Assembly (NCBI GenBank): GCA_003402695.1
Contig: QQNC01000005.1
Span: 1-38,069 of the forward strand
DNA length: 38,069 nt
Direction: 5' to 3'
Source of the DNA: Verrucomicrobiota bacterium
GTDB taxonomy: Bacteria; Verrucomicrobiota; Verrucomicrobiia; Opitutales; Opitutaceae
Below the pieces are notes generated by a model. That model saw only the letters and a program-made list of their open reading frames with translations. It had not been told where the DNA came from and searched no databases. The translations under genes were made by a program, and so were the position numbers. Shown here one piece after another: positions 9,196 to 18,760 of this stretch. The first letter of the stretch is position 1; every line of letters starts with the position of its first letter.

Positions 9196-9897
9196 ATGCC
9201 CGATCCCACTGCCGTCAATTCCATGTTTGCCCGCATCGCCGGGCGCTATGATTTGGCCAACCACCTGCTCAGTGGCGGGCTGGACGTCTGGTGGCGGCGC
9301 TGCCTGGTGCAAGCCGTGGCACGCCAGACCCCGGCCGAGGTGCTCGATCTCGCTACCGGGAGTGGAGACGTGGCGTTTGCGCTCAGCCGCGGACTGCCCG
9401 CCGGCACGGCGATTACGGGCATGGATTTCTGCCAGCCCATGCTGGACCAGGCCGACACCAAAAAGACCTCCCTTCCGGCCGATCGCCAGGCCACCCTCAC
9501 TTTCCGCCCCGGCGACGGGCTGGCCCTGCCACTGCCGGATGCCTGCTTCGATGCCGTTACCATCTCGTTCGGGCTGCGCAACATGGCGGACCGCGATCGA
9601 TCCCTGCGCGAAATGCACCGCGTGCTGCGGCCGAATGGACGGCTGTACGTGCTTGAGTTTTCCCAGCCGTCAGCCTGGTTCCGCCCGCTCTATTTCTTTT
9701 ACCTGCGCCGGCTGCTGCCGCTGATCGCGGGGGTCGTCACTGGTGACCGCGCTGCGTACGTCTATCTTAACGAGACCATCGAGCAGTTTCCCGGACGCGA
9801 TGCGTTAGCAGCGCAAATCAGCGCCGCCGGTTTCCGTCAGGTGACCGCACGCGGGCTGACTTTCGGCACCGTGGCGTTGCACGAGGCGGCCAAATAG
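9196..9897 (+). CDS. ubiE: Demethylmenaquinone/ubiquinone methyltransferase
   Basis: MFARIAGRYDLANHLLSGGLDVWWRR...VLDLATGSGDVAFAL...DAVTISFGLRNMADRDRSLREMHRVLRPNGRLYVLEFSQP; UbiE/MenG signatures. Confidence 0.93.
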   Translation: MPDPTAVNSMFARIAGRYDLANHLLSGGLDVWWRRCLVQAVARQTPAEVLDLATGSGDVAFALSRGLPAGTAITGMDFCQPMLDQADTKKTSLPADRQATLTFRPGDGLALPLPDACFDAVTISFGLRNMADRDRSLREMHRVLRPNGRLYVLEFSQPSAWFRPLYFFYLRRLLPLIAGVVTGDRAAYVYLNETIEQFPGRDALAAQISAAGFRQVTARGLTFGTVALHEAAK

Positions 9898-9911
9898 ACC
9901 GCGCGGGCAAC

Positions 9912-10229
9912 TCAGTTGAAGGACTTGCCGCAGCCGCAGGTGCTCTGGGCCTGGGGATTGTTGATCGCAAAGCCCTTGCCATGCAGACCGTCGTCAAAGT
10001 CGATGGCCGTTCCATCCAGGTAGGCCAGACTCGAGGGATCCACGAGGAAGCTCACGCCCTCGCTCTCCAACTCGGCATCGCCGTCCTTCCGCTCGTCAAA
10101 GGACATGCCGTACTGAAAACCCGAGCATCCGCCCGTCTCGACAAAGACCCGCAGGCGCTTCGCCGGGGCGTTGAGCTCGGCCTGCATGGTGCGCACGCGA
10201 TCCGCGGCGCGACTGGAAAGGGTGATCAT
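9912..10229 (-). CDS. erpA: HesB/IscA-type iron-sulfur cluster assembly/insertion protein
   Basis: RVFVETGGCSGFQYGMSF...NPQAQSTCGCGKSFN; conserved GGCSG and CGCG cysteines. Confidence 0.88.
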   Translation of the reverse strand: MITLSSRAADRVRTMQAELNAPAKRLRVFVETGGCSGFQYGMSFDERKDGDAELESEGVSFLVDPSSLAYLDGTAIDFDDGLHGKGFAINNPQAQSTCGCGKSFN

Positions 10230-10297
10230 GGCCCCACAGTGGATCGGAAAACCCGTGTGTCAAATTTCCGTGAAGCAGATTCCGCGCCGAATTCTGA

Positions 10298-11332
10298 TTG
10301 AACACTTGCCAGTCCCCGCAACGGGGCCTTTTCTCACTCGTCGTGTCGGCCATCAAAAATCTTTTCAACGAGATCCAATACGAGATGCTGCGCAAGCTGG
10401 CCGAGGGCGGCATGGGCGTGGTGTACGAGGCCGTGCAGCTCGGCGCGGGGAATTTCCGGAAAACCGTCGCCGTGAAGCTGATCCGCGAGGAGTTCTCCGC
10501 CATCGAGGAGTTCCAAAAAAACTTCATCGGCGAGGCCCGGCTCGTGGCCGATCTCATCCATACCAACATCGTCCAGACCTACCACCTCGGCCAGGTCGGC
10601 GGGCAGTATTTCATGGTCATGGAGTTTGTCCGCGGCGTGAACCTCGAGGTGTTCATCGACAAGCACCGCGAGCTCCGGAAGCAGATCCCCGTCGATCTCG
10701 CCGCCTTCATCGTCTCGCGCGTCGCGCGCGGCCTCGCCTACGCCCACCAGAAAAACGACCGCGAGGGCCGCCACCTTAACATCGTCCACCGTGACATCGG
10801 CCCGAAGAACGTCCTCATGGCCCACGAGGGCGACGTGAAGCTCACGGACTTCGGCATCGCGAAGGCCCTCGACCTGATGTACAACGAGGAAGGCAAGGTC
10901 ATCGCGGGCAAGGACGAGTACCTCTCGCCCGAGCAGGCCAACTACGCCGTGACCGACGCCCGCGCCGACCTCTTCCCCCTCGGCATTGTCCTCACTGAAT
11001 TACTGCTGGGCAAAAATCTCTTCCGCTCCGCGGACCGCGCCCAGTCGCGCCGGAACATCCTCACGATGCCCATCCCGCAGTTCTCCACGCTGCGCCCGGA
11101 TATCAACCCCAAGCTTGAGGCCATCATCCAGAAGGCACTCACGCGCGACCGCGACCAGCGGTACCAGTCCGCGTTCGCCATGCTCACCGACCTGGAGATG
11201 TACCTCTACAGCGACGGCTACGGCCCCACCACCGAGAAGCTCGGCGTCTACCTGAAGGATATCTTCGGCATCACCGAACTCGGCGGCACCCAGGTTTCTT
11301 CCCGCCCCCCCTACCCCACGCCCCTGCGATGA
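10298..11332 (+). CDS. Serine/threonine protein kinase (Hanks-type), cytoplasmic; real start may be GTG at 10343
   Basis: [17 protein letters not shown]...KTVAVKLI...[13 protein letters not shown]...[11 protein letters not shown]...[30 protein letters not shown]; kinase subdomains I, II, VIB, VII, VIII, IX. Confidence 0.92.
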   Translation: MNTCQSPQRGLFSLVVSAIKNLFNEIQYEMLRKLAEGGMGVVYEAVQLGAGNFRKTVAVKLIREEFSAIEEFQKNFIGEARLVADLIHTNIVQTYHLGQVGGQYFMVMEFVRGVNLEVFIDKHRELRKQIPVDLAAFIVSRVARGLAYAHQKNDREGRHLNIVHRDIGPKNVLMAHEGDVKLTDFGIAKALDLMYNEEGKVIAGKDEYLSPEQANYAVTDARADLFPLGIVLTELLLGKNLFRSADRAQSRRNILTMPIPQFSTLRPDINPKLEAIIQKALTRDRDQRYQSAFAMLTDLEMYLYSDGYGPTTEKLGVYLKDIFGITELGGTQVSSRPPYPTPLR

Positions 11333-11356
11333 TAACCCACAGCATTCATCCAGTAC

Positions 11357-12835
11357 ATGAGCGGGCCCGGATTTAGCCACGATCTCCGCCAGCGGCAGAC
11401 CCAGTCCCTCGTTCTTGCGCCGCAGCTTCGCCATTCCCTGAAGATCCTGCAGGTCGCCGCGCTTGATTTGCGTTCGGTCATCCAGGAGGAGCTGCAGGCG
11501 AATCCCACGCTCGAGGAGCTGCCAATGGATGGCGAGAGCATCGACAAGACCGAGACGCCTGACGCCCCCGACGAACCCGCCACGGATGCCGCCTCGGCCG
11601 AGCAGGGCGACCACCGCGAGGAAATGGATTTCGGCAAGGAATTCGAAATTCTCGGAAAGATCGACCAGGACTGGAAGGACCACTTGTCCAGTGCCGGCGG
11701 CACCCAGTCGTACACGGCGGATGACGCCGAGAAACGGCAGCATTTCTTCGACTCCCTCACCTCGGAAACCTCCCTGCAGGAGCACCTGATGCAACAGGTG
11801 GCGCTCGACGAACTCGCCCCCCCGATGCTCGAGGCGCTGCGGCAACTCGTCGGCAACCTTGATGACCGCGGCTACCTGGCCCAGCCGCCCGCGGACATCG
11901 CGCTGCAGACCAACCTGCCCTACGACACCGTGCTCCACGCGCTGAAGCTCCTCCAGAGCTTCGACCCGCCCGGCATCGGCAGCCAGACCCTCGCCGAATG
12001 CCTGCTCGCCCAACTGGCCGCCCGCGGCCGGGGCGAATCGCTCGCGGCCCGCCTGCTGCGCGAACACTTTGAGCTGCTCGCGCGCCGCCGCATTCCCGAG
12101 CTCGCCCGCAAGCTCGGCGCACCCGCCGACGACGTGCAGGCCGCCATCGAGGAGATCAGCAAGCTCGACCCTGCGCCCGGCCGCCGCTTCGCCGAGGACA
12201 ACAACCGCGTCGTCGTCGCCGATGTCACCGTCGAGAAGGACGGCGATGAGTGGAAAATCCACCTCAACAGCGACTACATCCCGCGCCTGCGCATTTCCAG
12301 CACCTACCGCGACCTCATCGCCAAGGGCACCCTGTCGAAGGAGGAGCGCGAGTATCTCCGCGAACGCATGCGCTCGGGCAAGTTCCTGATCGACTCGATC
12401 GAGCAGCGCCAGCGGACCATTGAGCGCATCACCCGCGAGATCATCAGGGCGCAGACCCCATTCTTCGCGCACGGCGTCTCGCAGCTGCAGCCGCTCACCA
12501 TGACGCAGATCGCCGATATCGTCGGCGTGCACGAGACGACCGTCAGCCGGGCGATTGCAAACAAGTACATGAAGACGCCGCACGGCATCTTCGACTTCAA
12601 GTTTTTCTTCACCACCGGTTACCAGGCCGACAGCGGCGCCGCCGTCTCCAACACCAGCGTGAAGGAAATGCTGGCCGCCATCGTCGCCGGCGAGGACAAG
12701 GCCGCCCCGCGGAGCGACCAGGAACTCGTCGTGAAGCTCCAGGAAAAAGGCCTCAGCCTCGCCCGCCGCACCGTCGCCAAGTACCGCGAGGAGCTCGGTA
12801 TCCTGCCGAGTAATCTCCGCCGCGACTACAAGTAG
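11357..12835 (+). CDS. rpoN: RNA polymerase sigma-54 factor
   Basis: LRQRQTQSLVLAPQLRHSLKILQVAALDLRSVIQEELQANPTLE...IADIVGVHETTVSRAIANKYMKTPHGIFDFKFFF...LSLARRTVAKYREELGI (RpoN box ARRTVAKYRE). Confidence 0.97.
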   Translation: MSGPGFSHDLRQRQTQSLVLAPQLRHSLKILQVAALDLRSVIQEELQANPTLEELPMDGESIDKTETPDAPDEPATDAASAEQGDHREEMDFGKEFEILGKIDQDWKDHLSSAGGTQSYTADDAEKRQHFFDSLTSETSLQEHLMQQVALDELAPPMLEALRQLVGNLDDRGYLAQPPADIALQTNLPYDTVLHALKLLQSFDPPGIGSQTLAECLLAQLAARGRGESLAARLLREHFELLARRRIPELARKLGAPADDVQAAIEEISKLDPAPGRRFAEDNNRVVVADVTVEKDGDEWKIHLNSDYIPRLRISSTYRDLIAKGTLSKEEREYLRERMRSGKFLIDSIEQRQRTIERITREIIRAQTPFFAHGVSQLQPLTMTQIADIVGVHETTVSRAIANKYMKTPHGIFDFKFFFTTGYQADSGAAVSNTSVKEMLAAIVAGEDKAAPRSDQELVVKLQEKGLSLARRTVAKYREELGILPSNLRRDYK

Positions 12836-12839
12836 GCCA

Positions 12840-13877
12840 CTAGGCCAGCCCCGCGCTCGGCTCCACCCGCAGGCCCAGGCCCGCGGCGCGCTCCGTGCCC
12901 GCGGCATCCGCCCACGCGGCAAACGCGATCATGCCGGCGTTGTCGCCCGTGTGGTGGGGCTGCGCCGCCAGAAACGGGATCCGCCGGCGTTTGGCCTCCG
13001 CCTCGAGTGCGCTGCGCAGCGCACGGTTGTTCGCCACGCCGCCGGACAACCCGAGACTGCGAAATGATCCCGCGCCCTGCTCCAGCGCCGCGCGGGTCTT
13101 CCGCGCCAGCGCGTCGAGCACCGCCTGCTGATAGCTGGCGCAGAGATCCGGCAGCCGCGCCGCTACGTCCGCCGGAGTCATTTTCTCAATCTGGTAGCGC
13201 AGGCTGGTCTTCACGCCGGAAAAACTGAAATCCAGCTCGTCCTTCCGGCCGATGCCACGCGGAAAATCGAACGCATCCGGCCGGCCTTTCAACGCCCGCT
13301 GCTCGATCAACGGGCCGCCGGGATAACCCAGGCCGAGCAGCTTCGCGCCCTTGTCCAGCGCCTCGCCCGCCGCATCGTCCCGCGTGGACGACAGCACCGC
13401 GACCCGGCGTTCGGCACTGAGCGTAAAGAGCATCGTGTTGCCGCCCGAAACAATCAGCCCGAGATGCGGCAGCAGCTCCGCCAGCCGCGCGTCGAAATTC
13501 CCCGGTAGCTCCGCGTGCCGCGCGATGAACGGCGACCAGACGTGGCCGCGCAGGTGATTCACGCCCGTCACCGGCACCTTGAGCGCGAGCGCGAGCGATT
13601 TCGCCGCCGCCCCGCCAATGGCCAGGCAGGCTGCAAGGCCGGGGCCGTTGGTCACCGCAACTTGGGTCACCTGGTCAAACCCCACCTCCGCCTTGGCGCG
13701 GGCCAGCAGTGGCCCGAAATGCCGCAGGTGCTCCCGCGTCGCGAGATCGGGCACCACGCCGCCATGCCGCTCGTGCAGTGCGATCTGGCTGTGCACCCAC
13801 TCGCCCATAAGTCCCCGGGCGGGGTCAAACAACGCGACCGCGGTCTCGTCGCACGAGCTTTCGAGCGCCAAAATCAT
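12840..13877 (-). CDS. tsaD: tRNA N6-adenosine threonylcarbamoyltransferase
   Basis: MILALESSCDETAVALFD...VAVTNGPGLAACLAIGGAAAKSLALALKVPVTGVNHLRGHVWSPF...LSGGVANNRALR. Confidence 0.95.
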   Translation of the reverse strand: MILALESSCDETAVALFDPARGLMGEWVHSQIALHERHGGVVPDLATREHLRHFGPLLARAKAEVGFDQVTQVAVTNGPGLAACLAIGGAAAKSLALALKVPVTGVNHLRGHVWSPFIARHAELPGNFDARLAELLPHLGLIVSGGNTMLFTLSAERRVAVLSSTRDDAAGEALDKGAKLLGLGYPGGPLIEQRALKGRPDAFDFPRGIGRKDELDFSFSGVKTSLRYQIEKMTPADVAARLPDLCASYQQAVLDALARKTRAALEQGAGSFRSLGLSGGVANNRALRSALEAEAKRRRIPFLAAQPHHTGDNAGMIAFAAWADAAGTERAAGLGLRVEPSAGLA

Positions 13878-13883
13878 GGGTGG

Positions 13884-15185
13884 TCAGGGTTCGAACGGCG
13901 CGGACCGCTCCCGCAGCAGCGTAATGCCCTTGAGGACGTCGAGCGCGGCCTGCAGCTGGCGGTCCTCGATCGGCGCAAAGCCAAACCGATCCTTGAATTC
14001 CTTCGGGTCCGCCACGTCGGGCCGCAGGTGCTGCAGCCGCAGCCGACTGTCCTCCTCCGGCGTCATCACGACCTCCACCTGCGGGGTGATGCCCTTCTCG
14101 TGGATGCTTACGCCGCTCGGGGTGAAATAACGGGCGGTGGTCAGGCGCAGCCCCTCCCCATTCTTGAGCTTGAAGATGGACTGCACGGAACCCTTGCCGA
14201 AGGAACGCTCGCCCACGACCACTGCGCGGCCGGTGTCCTTGAGCGCACCCGTGACCACCTCGGCCGCACTGGCGCTGCCGGAATTGATCAGGAGCGCGAC
14301 CGGCAGCCGGAGCGGATCACCGTCGGCGCCCGCTCGGAACTCCTCGCGATCCGCGGCCTTGCGGCCCTGCGTGTAGACGATCAGCTCGCCCTTCTTGAAA
14401 AACGGCTCCGCCACGTCCACTGCGGCGTCGAGCAGCCCGCCGGGATTGTTGCGGAGATCAATGACGAGGCTGTCGATACCCTCCTTCAGCAGCCGATTGA
14501 GCGCGGTGTCGAATTCCTCGGCCGTATGGTCGGAAAACTCGGTCAGCTGGATGTAGCCGGTGTGGTCCGCCAACACGTGCACATCGCGCACACTCTCGAG
14601 CTTGATCAGCTCGCGCTCCAGCGTGAGGTCAATCGTCTGGCCCGTGCCCGGCCGCAGCAAACTCACGGCCACCTTGGTGTGCGGCTTGCCGCGCAGCCGG
14701 TCGATCACGCCTTCCATCGACAGGTTGCGCTCCAGCACCTTGCCATTGACGCTGACGAGTTCATCACCGCGCAGGATACCGGCCTTTTCGCCGGGCGAGC
14801 CCGCGATCGGAGCGATGACGACCACGCGGCCCTTGCGCATCTCCACCTGCACGCCGATGCCACTGAAATCCCCGCTCAATTCCTCCTCGAGCTGGTTGTA
14901 ATCCTTCGATTCCAGAAATTCCGAGTGTGGGTCCAGCGACTCCACCATCCCGTGGATGGCCGACTTCGCGAGGTGGTCATAATCCGAGGACTTGGCGTCA
15001 AAGTAGTTCTCGTTCACCAGCTGCATCACCTCGCGCAGGTACGACGAGGAGTGATCGAGTTCGCGGTTGGGAAACAACCCCCAGGCCAGCGCCAGCCGTG
15101 CCGCACCCAGCGACAAGACCAGGCCGAGCACCAAGCCGGCCGCGATGATGAGAATCCGTTTGAGCATGCAGGCGACTGTGTGCAT
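13884..15185 (-). CDS. S41 family carboxy-terminal processing peptidase with PDZ domain
   Basis: TM/signal MLKRILIIAAGLVLGLVLSL; PDZ GIGVQVEMRKGRVVVIAPIAGSPGEKAGILRGDELVSVNG; DLRNNPGGLLDAAVDVAEPF; SASAAEVVTGALKDTGRAVVVGERSFGKGSVQ. Confidence 0.92.
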   Translation of the reverse strand: MHTVACMLKRILIIAAGLVLGLVLSLGAARLALAWGLFPNRELDHSSSYLREVMQLVNENYFDAKSSDYDHLAKSAIHGMVESLDPHSEFLESKDYNQLEEELSGDFSGIGVQVEMRKGRVVVIAPIAGSPGEKAGILRGDELVSVNGKVLERNLSMEGVIDRLRGKPHTKVAVSLLRPGTGQTIDLTLERELIKLESVRDVHVLADHTGYIQLTEFSDHTAEEFDTALNRLLKEGIDSLVIDLRNNPGGLLDAAVDVAEPFFKKGELIVYTQGRKAADREEFRAGADGDPLRLPVALLINSGSASAAEVVTGALKDTGRAVVVGERSFGKGSVQSIFKLKNGEGLRLTTARYFTPSGVSIHEKGITPQVEVVMTPEEDSRLRLQHLRPDVADPKEFKDRFGFAPIEDRQLQAALDVLKGITLLRERSAPFEP

Positions 15186-15201
15186 CTGCTTCGGTTTGTA
15201 A

Positions 15202-16197
15202 ATGGGTTCGTCGCTTCCATCCTCCTCCGCGCCCGCCGCGGAATTCCTTGCCGCCTTCCGCGCCACTGCCGGCGCGGCCGGGTGCCTGACGTTTGCCCAG
15301 TTCATGCAACTCGCGCTGTACCACCCCACGCTCGGCTATTACCGGCGGGACCGCACTCGCGTGGGTTATGGCGCCGGCACCGATTTTTTCACCGCGAGCA
15401 CCAGCGGCCCGGTCTTTGGCGAAATCCTCACCGCTGCGATCGGGACCCTGCTCGCGGGCCGCCACCCCGGCGATTTCTCCTTCGTGGAGATCGGCGCCGA
15501 GCCCGGCGGCGGGATCCTGGCCGGAGTCTCCCACCCTTTCGCGACCGCGCGCACCGTGCAGGTCGGCGAGCCCCCGGCGCTCTCCGGCCCGTGCATCGTA
15601 TTTTCCAACGAGCTCTTCGATGCCCAGCCGTTCCGGCGATTTGTTTTCCGCCGCGGTGCTTGGCTCGAGGTGAATGTGGCCCTGCGCGATGAGTCACTTG
15701 TCTTCCTCGAACAGCCCGCCGCCCCGGTGACCGGCCTGCCGACCGCGGCGCCCGAAGGCTACGTCATCGACGCCCCGCTCGCCGCCGCCACCTTGGCCGG
15801 CGAACTCGCCTCCCCGCCGTGGACCGGGCTCTTTGTCGCCTTCGATTACGGCAAATCCTGGCGCGAACTGACGGAGGCCTGCCCCGCCGGCACCGCCCGC
15901 GCCTACCACCGCCATCAACAGTCCAACGATCTGCTCGCCCGCCCCGGTGAACAGGATCTCACCTGCCACATCTGCTGGGACTGGCTGGCCGCTGCACTCT
16001 CGGCGCACGGCTTTACCACTCCGACGCTGGAGTCGCAGGAGGCGTTTTTCATCCATCACGCCGCCCACTACATCGCCACCACCACCACCGCGGAGGCCGC
16101 GCACTTCAGCCAGAAGAAACTCTCCTTGCTCCAACTGCTCCATCCCTCCCACTTGGGTCAGAAATTCCAGGTCCTGCATGCTTGGCGCGACCGGTAA
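15202..16197 (+). CDS. SAM-dependent methyltransferase, MidA/NDUFAF7 (DUF185) family
   Basis: LTFAQFMQLALYHPTLGYYRRDRTRVGYGAGTDFFTASTSGPVFGEILTAAI...FVEIGAEPGGGIL...IVFSNELFDAQPFRRFVFR...LFVAFDYGKSW. Confidence 0.8.
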   Translation: MGSSLPSSSAPAAEFLAAFRATAGAAGCLTFAQFMQLALYHPTLGYYRRDRTRVGYGAGTDFFTASTSGPVFGEILTAAIGTLLAGRHPGDFSFVEIGAEPGGGILAGVSHPFATARTVQVGEPPALSGPCIVFSNELFDAQPFRRFVFRRGAWLEVNVALRDESLVFLEQPAAPVTGLPTAAPEGYVIDAPLAAATLAGELASPPWTGLFVAFDYGKSWRELTEACPAGTARAYHRHQQSNDLLARPGEQDLTCHICWDWLAAALSAHGFTTPTLESQEAFFIHHAAHYIATTTTAEAAHFSQKKLSLLQLLHPSHLGQKFQVLHAWRDR

Positions 16198-16262
16198 AAT
16201 TCCCCTTGCCTCGCCTCCGACCCGACCTTTACTCCTAACCCTTTAACCAACTCAAAACCACC

Positions 16263-16493
16263 ATGGCCAGAATCTGTGCAATCACCGGTCGCCGCCCCGT
16301 CAAGGGCTCGATCATCAACCGCAAGGGTCAGTCGAAAAAGAGCGGCGGCATCGGCACGCACGTGACCAGCATCACGAAGCGCAAATTCCGCCCGAACCTG
16401 CAGCGCATTCGCGTGCGCCTCGCTAATGGCGGCACCAAGCGCATGCTGGTCTCCGTCAAGGCCATCAAGGCCGGCCTCGTCCAGAAGGCCTAA
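16263..16493 (+). CDS. rpmB: 50S ribosomal protein L28
   Basis: MARICAITGRRPVKGSIINRKGQSKKSGGIGTHVTSITKRKFRPNLQRIRVRLANGGTKRMLVSVKAIKAGLVQKA. Confidence 0.96.
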   Translation: MARICAITGRRPVKGSIINRKGQSKKSGGIGTHVTSITKRKFRPNLQRIRVRLANGGTKRMLVSVKAIKAGLVQKA

Positions 16494-16516
16494 GTCATTC
16501 CAGTCCTTTACTTTCC

Positions 16517-16546
16517 GCCCGCGGCCTACCGGCCGCGGGCTTTTTT
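16517..16546 (+). terminator. Rho-independent terminator downstream of rpmB
   Basis: GCCCGCGGCC-TACC-GGCCGCGGGC-TTTTTT, perfect 10-bp stem. Confidence 0.93.
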
Positions 16547-16617
16547 GTACGTGGATATACGCATCCCGCCCAATTCGTCTTTCGCCGGTCCTTTTTCGTC
16601 CCACATTGGCGGCCTAA

Positions 16618-17073
16618 ATGGACCAGCCTGACCCCTCCAAGCCACCTCAGGTCCCCGCCGTCGTTCCGAGCTTGAGCGCGGGCCCCTTTGAGCTGTTGTC
16701 CGGCCGCGTGCTCGTCGTGGAGGACGACCTGCTGAATCAGCACCTCATCCGTCGCATGCTCGAGAAACATGGCCTGAAAATTACGGTCGTGGGCACCGGT
16801 GAAGCCGCGGTGGAGACCGCGTTGCGCGATCCGTGGGACGTGGTGCTGATGGATTGCCTGCTGCCAGGCATCGATGGATTCGCCGCCACCCGCGCGATCC
16901 GCGCCGGGCTCAACGGCCGACCGCTGCCAATCGTCGCGCTCACGGCCAATGTGCAACCGGATGACCGTGCTGAGTGCGCCGCCGCCGGCATGGATGACTT
17001 CCTGCCCAAGCCCGTCAAACGCGCCGACCTTTACGCCTGCCTGAAAAAATGGCTCGCCCTCCGCCAGCCCTGA
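16618..17073 (+). CDS. Stand-alone response regulator (REC domain)
   Basis: RVLVVEDDLLNQHLIRRMLEKHGLKITVVGTGEAAVETALRDPWDVVLMDCLLPGIDGFAATRAIR...PIVALTANVQPDDRAECAAAGMDDFLPKPVKRADLYACL. Confidence 0.92.
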   Translation: MDQPDPSKPPQVPAVVPSLSAGPFELLSGRVLVVEDDLLNQHLIRRMLEKHGLKITVVGTGEAAVETALRDPWDVVLMDCLLPGIDGFAATRAIRAGLNGRPLPIVALTANVQPDDRAECAAAGMDDFLPKPVKRADLYACLKKWLALRQP

Positions 17074-17109
17074 TCAGGGTGACGCCGGCCGCCCTCATCG
17101 TGCCACTCG

Positions 17110-18363
17110 CTACAGGGCGCGGAAGACCACCGCGGCGTTCTGGCCGCCGAACCCGAGGTTATTGCTCAGAACAGTGCGCACCTTCGCGGCGCGGGCGACA
17201 TTCGGCACGTAATCGAGGTCACAGTCGGGATCGGGCTCCTCGAGATTGATGGTCGGTGCAATCATGCCGGTCTGGATGGTTTTGACCGCGATGACCGACT
17301 CGATGCCACCCGCGGCACCGAGCAGGTGGCCGGTCATGGACTTCGTCGAGCTGACCGCAAGTTTGCGGGCGTGCTCACCAAAAAGTTTCTTGATGGCGAG
17401 GGTCTCAAACTTGTCGTTGTAAGGCGTGGAGGTGCCGTGGGCGTTGATGTAGTCCACCTCCTCCGGCTGCACCCCGCCGCACGCCAGGGCCCGCTTCATC
17501 GCCAGCGAAAGGCCCTTCCCCTCCGGATCCGGCTGCGTGATGTGAAAGGCATCGCAGGTGGCGGCATAACCCACCAACTCGCAGTAAATCCGCGCGCCGC
17601 GGGCCTGGGCATGCTCCAGCGACTCGAGGATCAGGATGCCCGAGCCCTCGCCCATGATAAAACCGTCGCGGTTCTTGTCGAAGGGCCGGCAGGCCTTCTG
17701 CGGCGTGTCGTTGCGCGTGCTCATCGCCTTCATCGAGCAGAAACCCGCGTACGACTGCTGCGTGATGGCCGCCTCGCTGCCACCGGCCACCATCACATCC
17801 GCATCGCCGCGCCGGATGGCGTGGAACGCCTCGCCGATCGCGTGCGTGCCGGTGGCACAGGCGGAGACGATGCCGAAATTGGGTCCGTGGGCCCCCAGGT
17901 CAATGGCGACGAGACCGCTGGCCATGTTGCCGATGAGGGCGGGGATCATGAACGGTGAAACCCGGCGCAGGCCGCGTTCGCGCAGCACGTCATGCTGCGT
18001 TTCAATTGTCTGCATGCCGCCGATGCCGGAACCGATGATGACGCCGACGCGATCGCCGTTTTCATGGGTCACGTCGAGCTGGGCGTCCGCCACCGCCTGC
18101 CGGGCGGCGACGAAGGCAAAGTGCGTGTAGCGGTCGTTGCGGCGGGCCTCCTTGGGATCCATGTGCTGCGCCGGATCCCAGTCGCGCACCTCGGCGCCGA
18201 TCTGGCTGGCATAGGCGGTCGGGTCGAAATGCGTGACCCGGTCGATGCCACACTTCCCGGCCAACAGGCTGGCCCAGAAATCAGTCACATTGTGCCCGAT
18301 GGAGGCGACCACCCCCAAGCCCGTGATCACAACCCGGCGCTGCAAAAGAGGGGGCGGTTCCAT
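17110..18363 (-). CDS. fabF: 3-oxoacyl-[acyl-carrier-protein] synthase II
   Basis: RRVVITGLGVVASIGHNVTDFWASLLAGKCGIDRVTHFD...GPNFGIVSACATGTHAIGEA...INAHGTSTPYND...STKSMTGHLLGAAGGIESV. Confidence 0.96.
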   Translation of the reverse strand: MEPPPLLQRRVVITGLGVVASIGHNVTDFWASLLAGKCGIDRVTHFDPTAYASQIGAEVRDWDPAQHMDPKEARRNDRYTHFAFVAARQAVADAQLDVTHENGDRVGVIIGSGIGGMQTIETQHDVLRERGLRRVSPFMIPALIGNMASGLVAIDLGAHGPNFGIVSACATGTHAIGEAFHAIRRGDADVMVAGGSEAAITQQSYAGFCSMKAMSTRNDTPQKACRPFDKNRDGFIMGEGSGILILESLEHAQARGARIYCELVGYAATCDAFHITQPDPEGKGLSLAMKRALACGGVQPEEVDYINAHGTSTPYNDKFETLAIKKLFGEHARKLAVSSTKSMTGHLLGAAGGIESVIAVKTIQTGMIAPTINLEEPDPDCDLDYVPNVARAAKVRTVLSNNLGFGGQNAAVVFRAL

Positions 18364-18397
18364 GCGGGCGGTGGGCTACTTCCTGATGTCCAGAAAC

Positions 18398-18445
18398 AAA
18401 AAAGGCGTTCTGCGAAAATTTCCGTGGGGAAACAGGCAGAACGCC
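18398..18445 (-). terminator. Rho-independent terminator/attenuator between acpP and fabF
   Basis: Minus strand: GGCGTTCTGC...GCAGAACGCC followed by TTTTTT; perfect 10-bp outer stem plus inner TTTCC/GGAAA. Confidence 0.8.
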
Positions 18446-18468
18446 AAAGATTTTAACGAAACGAGGAC

Positions 18469-18732
18469 TCAGGCTTTGCCGGCTTTGGCTTTGATGTAGT
18501 CGATGACCTGACCGACCGTCTGGAGCTTCTCGGCGTCCGACTCCGGAATCTCGCCTTTGATTTCGTCCTTAAATTCCTCTTCGAAAGCCATGATCAGCTC
18601 GACGGTGTCGAGTGAGTCAGCCCCGAGATCGTCAAGAAATGAGGCCGTCGGCGTAATCTGCTCTTCGTTCACGTTGAGCTGATTAACGATGATCTCTTTG
18701 ACGCGTTGTTCGATGGTTTTTTGGTCTGACAT
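18469..18732 (-). CDS. acpP: Acyl carrier protein
   Basis: [57 protein letters not shown] phosphopantetheine site. Confidence 0.97.
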   Translation of the reverse strand: MSDQKTIEQRVKEIIVNQLNVNEEQITPTASFLDDLGADSLDTVELIMAFEEEFKDEIKGEIPESDAEKLQTVGQVIDYIKAKAGKA

Positions 18733-18760
18733 GATGATAAATTCGGGTGATTTAGAGGGT

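Noticed and set aside
11000-12922. 640-aa minus ORF
   Set aside because: Antisense to the kinase and rpoN, whose translations are unmistakable.
13877-13900. tRNA T-loop-like string 'ggttcgaac'
   Set aside because: Lies at the C-terminal end of the S41 protease gene (FEP-stop); no cloverleaf, acceptor stem or anticodon arm around it.
13515-15692. 725-aa plus ORF
   Set aside because: Antisense to tsaD and the S41 protease and out of frame with the MidA-like gene; low-complexity composition typical of GC-rich shadow ORFs.
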